Assembly: GCA_035345875.1 (NCBI GenBank)
Contig: DAORDH010000008.1
Span: 1 to 64,000, forward strand
DNA length: 64,000 bases
DNA from: UBA2033 sp035345875
GTDB lineage: Bacteria > Spirochaetota > Leptospiria > Leptospirales > Leptospiraceae
Direction of reading: 5' to 3'
Shown here one piece after another: positions 36,762 to 44,637 of the stretch. Numbering within the stretch: position 1 is the stretch's first letter; each line of letters begins with the position of its first letter. A program made the translations under genes and the position numbers. Under the pieces are notes generated by a model, which had not been told where the DNA came from, did not search any database, and saw only the letters and a program-made list of their open reading frames with translations.

Positions 36762-38015
36762 ATGGAGAAATCCCTGACCTATGATAAATCAATTAACTTC
36801 GTAAGAAGTAATTCGTCCACTCCGTATTGGTATGAATCCGTTCAGAACTTCGATAGCGGTGACTATAAAAAGTCGTTTTTTAATTTACTACGCTATGTAA
36901 ACAGCACCATCACAATTCCGAATGAATCTTCGGAATCAATTGAATTAAAAATACCTCATGGTTCTGTAATCGTTTCTATAAAGCTAGATTCAAAAAAGTA
37001 TTCGATAGAAGCTCCCTTTCTAAAAGTTCCCGAAGGCGGGAGCGGAATTGGTATGATGCGTCAAATTGCAGAATTAAATTTTTCCTACTTAGTTCTAGGA
37101 CAAATTGTTTTACGTGGAAATGATTTTTATATTCAATATGAAGATAATTTAGAAAACTGCGAACCATACAAAATCTATTCTCTATTAGAAGAAATTTGCT
37201 TTTGTGCAGATTATTATGATGATGTTTTTGCTGAAAAATTCAAAACTGAATACGTAGTCCAACCAGTTTTAGAAGTATTTAGCCAAGCAGAAAAAGATCT
37301 AGCCTATCAAAAATTCAACTCAATTATTAAAGAAGGAATTTCATTTATTGACTATTTTGAAATGAAGCGCTTCTACGGTTTAGCTTGTGACACACTAGAA
37401 ACAACGTTTTTAAAAATAGACTATGTGATTGCTCCTCAAGGGATCTTAGGTTCTAAATTAAGTGAAACACGTGGAATGCTTTACGCAAATGACTCTCTTC
37501 AGACGGTAGTCGCAAACACAAAGGCTAAACTGCAAGAATTTCTTTCCTATGATAGAGCTAAATTTGATTCTTGCCTTTTTCATCCTAAGTTTTTAATTCC
37601 AATTAAAAAAAGAGGGGAGTTGCCATATATTCAAGATTTTATGAGAAACACTTATGAAACAATGACAGGCGATATGGGAAATAAATCGTATATGAATGTA
37701 ACTGTTTCAGCTTTATTTTTAATCTATGATTTATTCTATAAAAATGCAATTCCTCAAGAAATAACAGACCATTTAGATAGAGCATTAGAAAAAGCAGGCG
37801 GTAAGGATTGGAAGACAAGCGCAGAAGCTTTGTATGACTCTGTAAATAAAATTATGAATTTAAATCCAGAGGAAGATATTACGGGCAAATTAGGAGTAAC
37901 CACAAACAGTAATTCATCCACAGGTAGCTCTCGTGAAATAAAATCAACAGTCACAAAGAGTATTTTTGGAAAAATAACCGGCTTACTCAAAAAAGAATTG
38001 GGAGATCTATTATGA
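36762..38015 (+). CDS. YbjN/type III chaperone-like protein, first gene of protease-NTase operon
   Basis: A 417-aa cytosolic protein with no signal peptide or membrane helix. Residues about 30-165 have the alpha-beta pattern of the YbjN / type III secretion chaperone-like fold (KVPEGGSGIGMMRQIAELNFSYL; GQIVLRGNDFYIQYEDNLENC). The remainder is helical; residues 390-410 are Ser/Thr-rich. The assignment rests on pattern, not on a firm motif. The ATG has AAGAGG upstream. The gene overlaps the protease gene by 4 nt (ATGA), so they are translationally coupled. A related domain appears to recur in the C-terminus of that protease. Confidence 0.7.
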   Translation: MEKSLTYDKSINFVRSNSSTPYWYESVQNFDSGDYKKSFFNLLRYVNSTITIPNESSESIELKIPHGSVIVSIKLDSKKYSIEAPFLKVPEGGSGIGMMRQIAELNFSYLVLGQIVLRGNDFYIQYEDNLENCEPYKIYSLLEEICFCADYYDDVFAEKFKTEYVVQPVLEVFSQAEKDLAYQKFNSIIKEGISFIDYFEMKRFYGLACDTLETTFLKIDYVIAPQGILGSKLSETRGMLYANDSLQTVVANTKAKLQEFLSYDRAKFDSCLFHPKFLIPIKKRGELPYIQDFMRNTYETMTGDMGNKSYMNVTVSALFLIYDLFYKNAIPQEITDHLDRALEKAGGKDWKTSAEALYDSVNKIMNLNPEEDITGKLGVTTNSNSSTGSSREIKSTVTKSIFGKITGLLKKELGDLL

Positions 38016-39094
38016 GCGATATCGATAAAATTATACCTGCCATTATCAAAATCAACACAGCAAGTGGAAGTGGAACAGGTTTCTATGTGAATGACTACGA
38101 CTTAGTAATTACAAATTACCACGTTGTAAGTGGTTACAAAAAAGTAGCACTAGAGATGCAGGATAAAAACACCCTTGCCGCGGATGTGCTTGTCATTAAC
38201 CCTTTGATCGATATTGCACTTCTTAAACCGCAGAAAAATTTAAGCACTCTACCAGGTGTTAGCTTTAAAAGACAAGATAGCATAAAAAATCGAGATAAAG
38301 TATCTGTTCTTGGTTATCCATTTGGAATGCCTTTCACAATAACAGAAGGGATCATATCATCGACTAAACAACTTCTAAATGGTCAGGCTTACATTCAAAC
38401 GGATGCAGCAGTCAATCCGGGTAACAGCGGCGGACCCGTAGTAAATATGAATGGGGAAATTATTGGAGTTACAACTAGTAAATTTACTCAAGCGGATAAT
38501 ATGGGTTTTGCGCTTCCAATTGATCATGTCATCGATGAGTTAGAGGCTTACAAATTAAATCCAAACATTGCGTATGCAGTAAAATGTCCTTCTTGTAACT
38601 ATGCTTTACATGAACCAATGGAAAATTGTGCAAATTGTGGAGCTGTTCTTAAAAAAGAATTATTTAACGAACAACCAAAAACTGAAATGGCTGGATTTGT
38701 TGAGGAAGTCTTCAAAGAATTAAACATTGATCCTGTTGTCGCAAGACGTGGAGTTGATTTCTGGGAATTTCACAGAGGTAGTGCGTTAGTTCGTTACTTT
38801 GTTTATAGAAATAGCTTTTTATTTGCAACTAGTCCACTAGCTAAACTTCCAAAAACAAATCTACAAGAAGTTTATAAATATATTTTAACAAATCCTACAA
38901 GCCCATTCTTTCTAGGTATTCATGAAGGAGTTATTTATATTTCCTACAGAACCCATCTATCCGATTTAAAGTCTTCCAAGAGGACTCAAATCCAAAAGAA
39001 TTTAGGCGAACTGGCAAATAAAGCAGATGAGTTAGACAATTTCTTAGTCGAAACTTATAAATGCGAATGGACGGAAGAATCTAAAAAAAGTTAA
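38012..39094 (+). CDS. trypsin-like serine protease with zinc ribbon and YbjN-like C-terminus
   Basis: A 360-aa protein without a signal peptide, so probably cytosolic. Residues 5-180 are an HtrA/trypsin-like domain with an intact triad: His37 (VITNYHVV), Asp67 (NPLIDIALL) and Ser139 (PGNSGGP). A zinc ribbon follows (CPSC at 192-195, CANC at 206-209). Residues 225-345 look like a YbjN-type domain (VDFWEFHRGSALVRYFVYRN). No PDZ domain is present, unlike DegP/HtrA. It starts inside the upstream stop and ends directly at the ATG of the nucleotidyltransferase gene. Cytosolic trypsin-like proteases of this kind occur as effectors in bacterial defence systems, but this arrangement is not one I recognise. 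Confidence 0.85.
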   Translation: MSDIDKIIPAIIKINTASGSGTGFYVNDYDLVITNYHVVSGYKKVALEMQDKNTLAADVLVINPLIDIALLKPQKNLSTLPGVSFKRQDSIKNRDKVSVLGYPFGMPFTITEGIISSTKQLLNGQAYIQTDAAVNPGNSGGPVVNMNGEIIGVTTSKFTQADNMGFALPIDHVIDELEAYKLNPNIAYAVKCPSCNYALHEPMENCANCGAVLKKELFNEQPKTEMAGFVEEVFKELNIDPVVARRGVDFWEFHRGSALVRYFVYRNSFLFATSPLAKLPKTNLQEVYKYILTNPTSPFFLGIHEGVIYISYRTHLSDLKSSKRTQIQKNLGELANKADELDNFLVETYKCEWTEESKKS

Positions 39095-39817
39095 ATGTCA
39101 GCAGAACTCCACAATTTCTTAGTTCAAACTGTTAAAGAAAGAATTGAGCCAAATAAGCTCATGAAATTAAAAAAAGAATTTGATGGAGTTTTACAGGCGT
39201 TATCCCCCGTAAAAAGATTCGGACCCCGAATCTACATCGGGGGTGTCTATGAAAAACGAATAGATATAAATACTTATGCAGACATGGATATTCATATCTA
39301 TTATCCTTATGACCTACAAGATCATATTCGAGAAATTGCGGAATATGCTTTCGAACTTGTCTCAAAGAAATTTGAAACTCGTTCATTAGGACTTCTTTAT
39401 AGAATCACAATAAGCGAAGACTATGATATTGACTTTGTATCAGGAAGAGCGGAAGATCCTGAATACGGTTACTCATTGTTATATGATCCAGAAACAAATC
39501 AAAGACAAACTGGCAAACTAAAAGAACAATTAGATCTGATTCGAAATGCTAGGTCTATGTTAAAATTAGTAAAGATGTGGAAAAGAAATAAGTTACTTAT
39601 GTGGGATTCTGCAAAACTAGAGAAATCAGAAATGGCATACTTTCTAAAACGAAAGGACTTAAATGATTATGGTATCGCCCTGCAACAATGGCTCCTAATT
39701 AATATGGAATTAAAAAAGAAATTCGCAGGTCAATATGAAGTGCAAAAATTCATTGGTGCCTGCGAGGAATCCCTTAAAGCAATGAAAGATAATTTTTGGA
39801 TTCGAACTATATTCTAA
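39095..39817 (+). CDS. CD-NTase/OAS-like nucleotidyltransferase
   Basis: A 240-aa polymerase-beta-fold nucleotidyltransferase. The motif hGG-x12-DxD is seen as YIGGVYEKRID..ADMDIHIYY (Gly49-Gly50, Asp63, Asp65), with the third acidic residue in YDIDFV (Asp113). All three metal-binding Asp are therefore kept. The following helix RNARSMLKLVKMWKRNK matches the conserved helix of the OAS / cGAS-like and CCA-adding group. It could make a cyclic oligonucleotide or modify RNA or protein. It starts immediately after the protease stop, with no gap. Its short length leaves room for only a small C-terminal helical lobe. Confidence 0.8.
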   Translation: MSAELHNFLVQTVKERIEPNKLMKLKKEFDGVLQALSPVKRFGPRIYIGGVYEKRIDINTYADMDIHIYYPYDLQDHIREIAEYAFELVSKKFETRSLGLLYRITISEDYDIDFVSGRAEDPEYGYSLLYDPETNQRQTGKLKEQLDLIRNARSMLKLVKMWKRNKLLMWDSAKLEKSEMAYFLKRKDLNDYGIALQQWLLINMELKKKFAGQYEVQKFIGACEESLKAMKDNFWIRTIF

Positions 39818-39839
39818 AAAAGACATAGGCTTTTACAGT

Positions 39840-41048
39840 TTGAAATTATTTGGTGCATTTCGCTTCAGAAACTATAGACTTTGGTTTATAGGTCAATTAG
39901 CATCCCTGATTGGAACATGGATGCAAGCTACTGCGCAAGGATATTTAATATTCCAATTAACGCATTCTCCTGCTTATTTAGGTTATGTTGGATTCGCATC
40001 CGGCTTTCCCTCTCTTTTAACGTTAGTCGGCGGGATAGCATCGGATCGTTTTTCAAAGAAAAATGTTTTGCTCATTGCACAAGTGGTAATGATGATTCTT
40101 GCTATAATACTTTCCTTTTTAACTTATATTGAAAAAATTGAAGCATGGCATATTATTCTATTGTCATTTTTTCTTGGGATTGCAAATGCATTTGATGCTC
40201 CAGCGAGACAATCATTGGTTTCCGAATTAGTGGACCAGGATCATTTAACAAATGCAATTGCATTGAATTCCAGTATGTTTAATTTAGCTCGCACAATAGG
40301 TCCTGCCATTGCAGGTATTACATATTCTTTTTTAGGTCCAGCTTGGTGCTTTTTAATCAATGCCTTATCTTTTTTAGCTGTGATTCTAGCTTTATTATTA
40401 ATCAAAACATCGAAGCGGGAAAATACTAAATTATCACAAAAAACTGTTTTGAATGATTTTAGAGAGGGGTTTATTTTTGCTTATGAAAATAAAACCGTAA
40501 GAATTCTACTACTTATTATTTTTATATCAAGTATATTCGGTTTGGGTTATGTAACTCTTGTTCCTGCTTGGGCGGTAAATATTTTAAAGGGGGATGCTAG
40601 CACAGTTGGTTCTATGCAAGCGATTCAGGGTTTAGGATCCTTTTTAGGAGCGCTATTTGTAGCAAGTATTGGAAATATTCATTATAGAGGGAAGTTATTA
40701 GTATATGCGTTATTCTCCTTTCCATTTATTCTTTTCATTTTTTCTGTTATTAGGTTTTTTCCGCTAGTATTAGTTACTTTATTTATTGGTGGTTTTGGGT
40801 TTATGATAGTTTTTAATTTAGCTAATGCAATCATTCAGAGAATTGTTCCAAATCATCTTAGAGGAAGAGTTATGAGTCTATATACTTTTGGATTTTTGGG
40901 AGCTCTACCAATTGGTTCTCTTTTTATGGGAACGTTAGCCGAATACACTAGCGAACCGTTTTCCATTTTAGTTTCTAGTGCTTGTATGTTTATATTTGTT
41001 ATCTGGATTTGGATTTACACTCCATATCTAAGGCAATCACCTAATTAA
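39840..41048 (+). CDS. MFS exporter (EntS/MFS_3-type)
   Basis: A 402-aa transporter with 12 membrane helices. The start FRNYRLWFIGQLASLIGTWMQATAQGYLIFQ and the loop GGIASDRFSKKNVLL are typical of the MFS_3 subfamily, which includes enterobactin exporter EntS and drug exporters. Start is a TTG at 39840 with only a weak TAGG upstream; no better start exists before the first helix. It lies 22 nt after the nucleotidyltransferase gene on the same strand, so co-transcription is likely, but functional linkage is unproven. Confidence 0.88.
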   Translation: MKLFGAFRFRNYRLWFIGQLASLIGTWMQATAQGYLIFQLTHSPAYLGYVGFASGFPSLLTLVGGIASDRFSKKNVLLIAQVVMMILAIILSFLTYIEKIEAWHIILLSFFLGIANAFDAPARQSLVSELVDQDHLTNAIALNSSMFNLARTIGPAIAGITYSFLGPAWCFLINALSFLAVILALLLIKTSKRENTKLSQKTVLNDFREGFIFAYENKTVRILLLIIFISSIFGLGYVTLVPAWAVNILKGDASTVGSMQAIQGLGSFLGALFVASIGNIHYRGKLLVYALFSFPFILFIFSVIRFFPLVLVTLFIGGFGFMIVFNLANAIIQRIVPNHLRGRVMSLYTFGFLGALPIGSLFMGTLAEYTSEPFSILVSSACMFIFVIWIWIYTPYLRQSPN

Positions 41049-41554
41049 TTTTTCTTTTGACAAAAATTCATTCTAATAAAAAGCCAAAGAGGAAACAATA
41101 CTAGAATTAGAATAATCCACCTATTTTAATACTCAAACTCTTATTTGTTAATCATCCGTTATACACCAAATAACAGCGAACAAAAGTAATTTACTATAAG
41201 AATTTCCGAGTAGAATTTTGCATACCAAACCTACTGCAACTTAGAAGTGTTTAAACCAAATACATTTTTTTATTTTTAAAATAAAACGTTCCTTTTGGAG
41301 TTCGTTGTTATAGACAAAGAATAAGATTTGACATTCTAGGAATTTAATACAAACTAATTTATTCAATATGAACTCAAAACAAGGTTTGAGAAAGTTGTTA
41401 GACGATGATTCCTAAAATTTCATTTTGGATTTAAAATCCTAAAGATTTCCTTTTTTTTAGGAAAAAGATTAAACATCTCTTTATCTAGTTCCTGTTGATT
41501 TAAATTTTCAAAATTTTTTAAGTCTAAAAAAACAATGTCGGGTATATCAAAATA
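41049..41554. other. intergenic region with degraded repeat
   Basis: About 500 AT-rich bases with no supported gene. They contain the decayed repeat copy at 41221-41293. I see no clear promoter or terminator. Confidence 0.55.
41221..41293. mobile_element. MITE-like element, degraded copy C
   Basis: CATACCAAACCTACTG, then TTAGAAGTGTTTAAACCAAA and an AAAACGTTCC end correspond to the left, middle and right parts of copies A and B. The terminal inverted repeats no longer pair well and the middle is shortened to about 73 bp. Confidence 0.45.
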
Positions 41555-43858
41555 ATGAGACTATTATATTTTTTATTATTATCATCGATCCTATTTTGCA
41601 AATCTATTGAGGAGGATAAATCGAATTTCTCTTTCTTGAGTTATCTCTCTCGTTTAAATAATCCTCCCTCTTCACAGTCGAATGAAAGTTTTGCTTACCC
41701 CCAAAATGATTATACATTAATCGCAAATACAACAATCATCCCAATCCAACCAATCATAACAGGCAATCTCTCAAACTTTAAATCTACCCCTCCTTTGCCA
41801 TCCGGAATTCTAATTGATCCTGCTAGTGGAATCATTTCTGGAACTCCTGCACAGATACAGGTTCAGACGAGTTATACCATTTCTGCAACAGGAGAAAAAA
41901 GTGAAATCACAAGTAGTATCTCACTCACAGTGCAACCGAATGGTTTACTCAGGCAGTATACTTTTACCGGTGGAAGTTATCTCGACCATAATAACTCGAA
42001 TCCTTTAACACCGAATGGATCACCGATCAATGTAATTGGATCCGATGGAGACTCAGCTGGAGCAATCTTACTAAACGGGTCAACAGATTACCTCTCTAAT
42101 ACTTCCACCAATCTACCGTTAGGCTCTCAACCACGAACACTTTGTGCTTGGATCAATCCGTCAAACTACTCCTCTTTAAAAATGATTTTTTCTTACGGAA
42201 GTCCTGGAACAATAAGCGCATCTATTGGACTTGCATTTACACAAACCAATATAGGTTTTGTTGGTTGGGGAAATGATTTTTTACCAACCTTTCAAGTTCC
42301 TTTAAATACCTGGACGCATCTCTGTGGAACTTACGATGGAACTACTGCAACGATATACGTCAATGGCAGTAATATTGGAAGTTCACCGTATACTTTAAAT
42401 ACGGTAGCTGGCAATTTCTATATTGGAAATTGGGTAGACTTAGCCGGGTATTTTCCAGGTAAAATAGATAATGTGCAAATATATAATAAATCGCTTAACG
42501 CTTCTGAAATAAGAAATTTATCAATTCGAGTCCCCGCAGGTCTAATGGCTATGTTTGATTTTCAAGGGGATACTCTTGATTTGTCGATCAATAAAAACAA
42601 TGGAACTATAATGGGAGGAGCAACACTCACAATAGACAGATTTGGACAGGCAAACTCTGCTTACCTTTTTAATGGCTCAACTCAGTATATTAACGTTCCT
42701 ACGTATTCTGGTCTCCCAACAGGAAACACCGCGAGGACAATTTGTGCATGGTTCAGATCTACAACCAGTAATCCCGAAAACATTGTAAGTTTCGGAACCA
42801 TGACTACAACGAATGGAAATGGGATTGCGAAAGGAGGAGCCGCAATATTATTTTATGGATTTGCTGATGATACGGTCGGAAATCATAATAATCTAACAAA
42901 TATTTGGGTTCACTCTTGTGGAACTTACAATGGGGCAACAGCGACTCTTTACATGAACGGAGCGCAAATAGGATCTCTATCCAAATCTTGGAATACAATC
43001 ATCAGTGGTTTTAATATAGGACGCCGCTTAGACAATGTAGAATTTTTTACTGGCTCGATTGATGATGTTCGAATATACAATCGTGTATTATCTATAAATG
43101 AAATACGAAGCTTAAGTGGTTACAATCCGATGCAAACAAGTGTTTGGAGTTCAACGCCTGCATCGAGTGGCTTAAAATTATATTTTCAATCGGATAGTTT
43201 GAGTGGTTTAGCCAATAACGCTACTGTATCTTCATGGACTGATCAAAGTGGAAATTTAAATACTTTGAATCAAGGAACAGGTTCTAAAATGCCAACGTTC
43301 CTAACGAATGGATTGAATGGGAGAAATACTTTAAAATTTCTTTCTGCTAATATGCAAGAACTCAACAATAATGCCACAGTTGGTTTAGGAGGGACTAGTT
43401 TTAGTATTTTTGCTGTTGCTCAACCGCTCTCTCTTGGAATCGATCAGGGAATTATTGGTATAAGTAATTCCTGTGGGAATGATAAAGTATTGGGAGTGGA
43501 TACAACGAATTTTCTATACGGTGGAATTTGCAATTTAATCTATTTAACATCTTCATCCTTTTCAATCACAACGATTCCAAATATTTTTACAGAAACCTAC
43601 CAGCATGGGGGTGGAGGAAATTTAGGCAATTTATATCAGGCTGGAAATTTAATCAGCTCACAAGTTTCAAGTGCAACACCTTTCTCTGGATCAACAGTTT
43701 TAGCCATAGGAAGACGATATGCGGCAGCTGCATATTGGAATGGACATATTTCAGAGGTATTATTCTTTGATAGCGCATTGGGAAATGCCGACCGAGAATT
43801 AGTAGAATGCTATCTATCTAGTAAATATGGAATAGGGCTTGGACATTCTTGTCCTTAA
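41555..43858 (+). CDS. surface lipoprotein with Ig-like and three LamG/concanavalin-like domains
   Basis: A 767-aa predicted lipoprotein: signal MRLLYFLLLSSILFC with lipobox ILFC. A putative Ig (He_PIG) domain at about 55-130 (GILIDPASGIISGTPAQIQ) is followed by two LamG-3 type domains (about 135-325 and 330-525). Each has the RTLCAW / WTHLCGTYDGTTATIYVNG / GKIDNVQIYNKSLNASEIR pattern. A third, divergent concanavalin-like domain closes the protein (about 540-765, LYFQSDSLSGLANNATVSSW). Such proteins bind glycans or host/environmental polymers at the surface. The gene stands alone. Confidence 0.85.
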   Translation: MRLLYFLLLSSILFCKSIEEDKSNFSFLSYLSRLNNPPSSQSNESFAYPQNDYTLIANTTIIPIQPIITGNLSNFKSTPPLPSGILIDPASGIISGTPAQIQVQTSYTISATGEKSEITSSISLTVQPNGLLRQYTFTGGSYLDHNNSNPLTPNGSPINVIGSDGDSAGAILLNGSTDYLSNTSTNLPLGSQPRTLCAWINPSNYSSLKMIFSYGSPGTISASIGLAFTQTNIGFVGWGNDFLPTFQVPLNTWTHLCGTYDGTTATIYVNGSNIGSSPYTLNTVAGNFYIGNWVDLAGYFPGKIDNVQIYNKSLNASEIRNLSIRVPAGLMAMFDFQGDTLDLSINKNNGTIMGGATLTIDRFGQANSAYLFNGSTQYINVPTYSGLPTGNTARTICAWFRSTTSNPENIVSFGTMTTTNGNGIAKGGAAILFYGFADDTVGNHNNLTNIWVHSCGTYNGATATLYMNGAQIGSLSKSWNTIISGFNIGRRLDNVEFFTGSIDDVRIYNRVLSINEIRSLSGYNPMQTSVWSSTPASSGLKLYFQSDSLSGLANNATVSSWTDQSGNLNTLNQGTGSKMPTFLTNGLNGRNTLKFLSANMQELNNNATVGLGGTSFSIFAVAQPLSLGIDQGIIGISNSCGNDKVLGVDTTNFLYGGICNLIYLTSSSFSITTIPNIFTETYQHGGGGNLGNLYQAGNLISSQVSSATPFSGSTVLAIGRRYAAAAYWNGHISEVLFFDSALGNADRELVECYLSSKYGIGLGHSCP

Positions 43859-43868
43859 AAAAAGAACC

Positions 43869-44255
43869 TTAATCTTCCAGTTTTTTCAAAATAGGACAAT
43901 CTGGTCTTGAGTCTCCGTGACAATTATGAACCAGATGACGCAATGTATCCGCCATATCCTTCATTTGTGCGAGCTTTTTCTCTAATTCTTTTAAGTGCTT
44001 AGAAGCTAACGTCTTAACTTGTAAGCTACTTCTAGATTTATTTTTCCAAAGACTAACCAATTTTTTTATATCTGGCAAAGAAAATCCAAGTTCTCTTGCT
44101 CTCTTAATGAATCGTAGATAATGAACATCTGAATCTAGATAGATTCTGTAACCTTTATCCGTTCTAGCAACTTTGGGAACTAAACCAATATCCTCATAAT
44201 GACGGATTAGTTTAGCACTCACTCCACTTTCTTTCGCTAATTGACCTATATTCAT
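43869..44255 (-). CDS. cueR: CueR-type copper-responsive MerR regulator
   Basis: A 128-aa MerR-family activator. Start at 44255 (ATG of MNIGQLAKESGVSAKLIRHY, with GGGAAGG upstream); the longer frame runs through an operator-like sequence. Winged helix-turn-helix at 1-70, dimerisation helix 75-110. The metal-binding loop has two Cys separated by seven residues (CHGDSRPDC), the CueR/Cu(I) arrangement. It is divergent from copZ-copA and should activate their promoter at 44333-44363. Confidence 0.92.
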   Translation of the reverse strand: MNIGQLAKESGVSAKLIRHYEDIGLVPKVARTDKGYRIYLDSDVHYLRFIKRARELGFSLPDIKKLVSLWKNKSRSSLQVKTLASKHLKELEKKLAQMKDMADTLRHLVHNCHGDSRPDCPILKKLED

Positions 44256-44257
44256 AA

Positions 44258-44281
44258 ACCTTCCCATAACTAGAAGGTTTG
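44258..44281 (-). promoter_or_regulatory. second CueR-operator-like palindrome at cueR
   Basis: AACCTTCCCATAACTAGAAGGTTT directly upstream of the cueR start has the AACCTTC/GAAGGTT arms of a MerR-family operator, like those in the copZ promoter. Its closeness to the start codon suggests autorepression. No well-spaced promoter hexamers are evident here. Confidence 0.4.
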
Positions 44282-44332
44282 TAAATTTATACAATTTTTT
44301 TTTAAAAAAACTTATTTTTTTCTACTGAGGGC

Positions 44333-44363
44333 TTGACATTCCAATCGTTGGAAGGTTTACACT
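44333..44363 (+). promoter_or_regulatory. CueR-activated promoter of copZ-copA
   Basis: -35 TTGACA (44333-44338), a 19-nt spacer and -10 TACACT (44358-44363). The spacer holds the perfect palindrome TTCCAATCGTTGGAA. A 19-bp spacer with a dyad centred in it is the hallmark of MerR-family activated promoters, where the regulator untwists DNA to realign the hexamers. Confidence 0.92.
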
Positions 44364-44430
44364 GACAGTAGAATCAAAAAGTTAGATTTAAACCATTTAA
44401 CATTTTGAAAAGATATTTAGGAGAATAAAA

Positions 44431-44637
44431 ATGACATCAACATATCAAATAGAAGGAATGACTTGCGGACATTGTGTAAAGCAAGTGGAAAAGGAATTTT
44501 CAAAAGCAGGAATCAATGCAAAAGCAGATTTAAAATCTAACTCTGTCAGCATAGACTCCGAACTAGATTCTAACGCTTACAGTCAGATCAAGACTGCCTT
44601 AGAAGAGGAGGGATATTCGCTTGGAAACAAAATTTGA
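44431..44637 (+). CDS. copZ: copper chaperone CopZ (HMA domain)
   Basis: A 68-aa heavy-metal-associated domain protein. The metal site GMTCGHCV is at residues 10-17 and the beta-alpha-beta-beta-alpha-beta length is right for one HMA domain. It should hand Cu(I) to CopA. RBS AGGAG. Its 3' end overlaps the start of copA by 17 nt. Confidence 0.93.
   Translation: MTSTYQIEGMTCGHCVKQVEKEFSKAGINAKADLKSNSVSIDSELDSNAYSQIKTALEEEGYSLGNKI

Noticed and set aside
39095..39817. Calling the nucleotidyltransferase operon a canonical CBASS
   Set aside because: No known Cap effector, E1/E2, JAB or HORMA/TRIP13 accessory gene is present; only the enzyme fold is suggestive.
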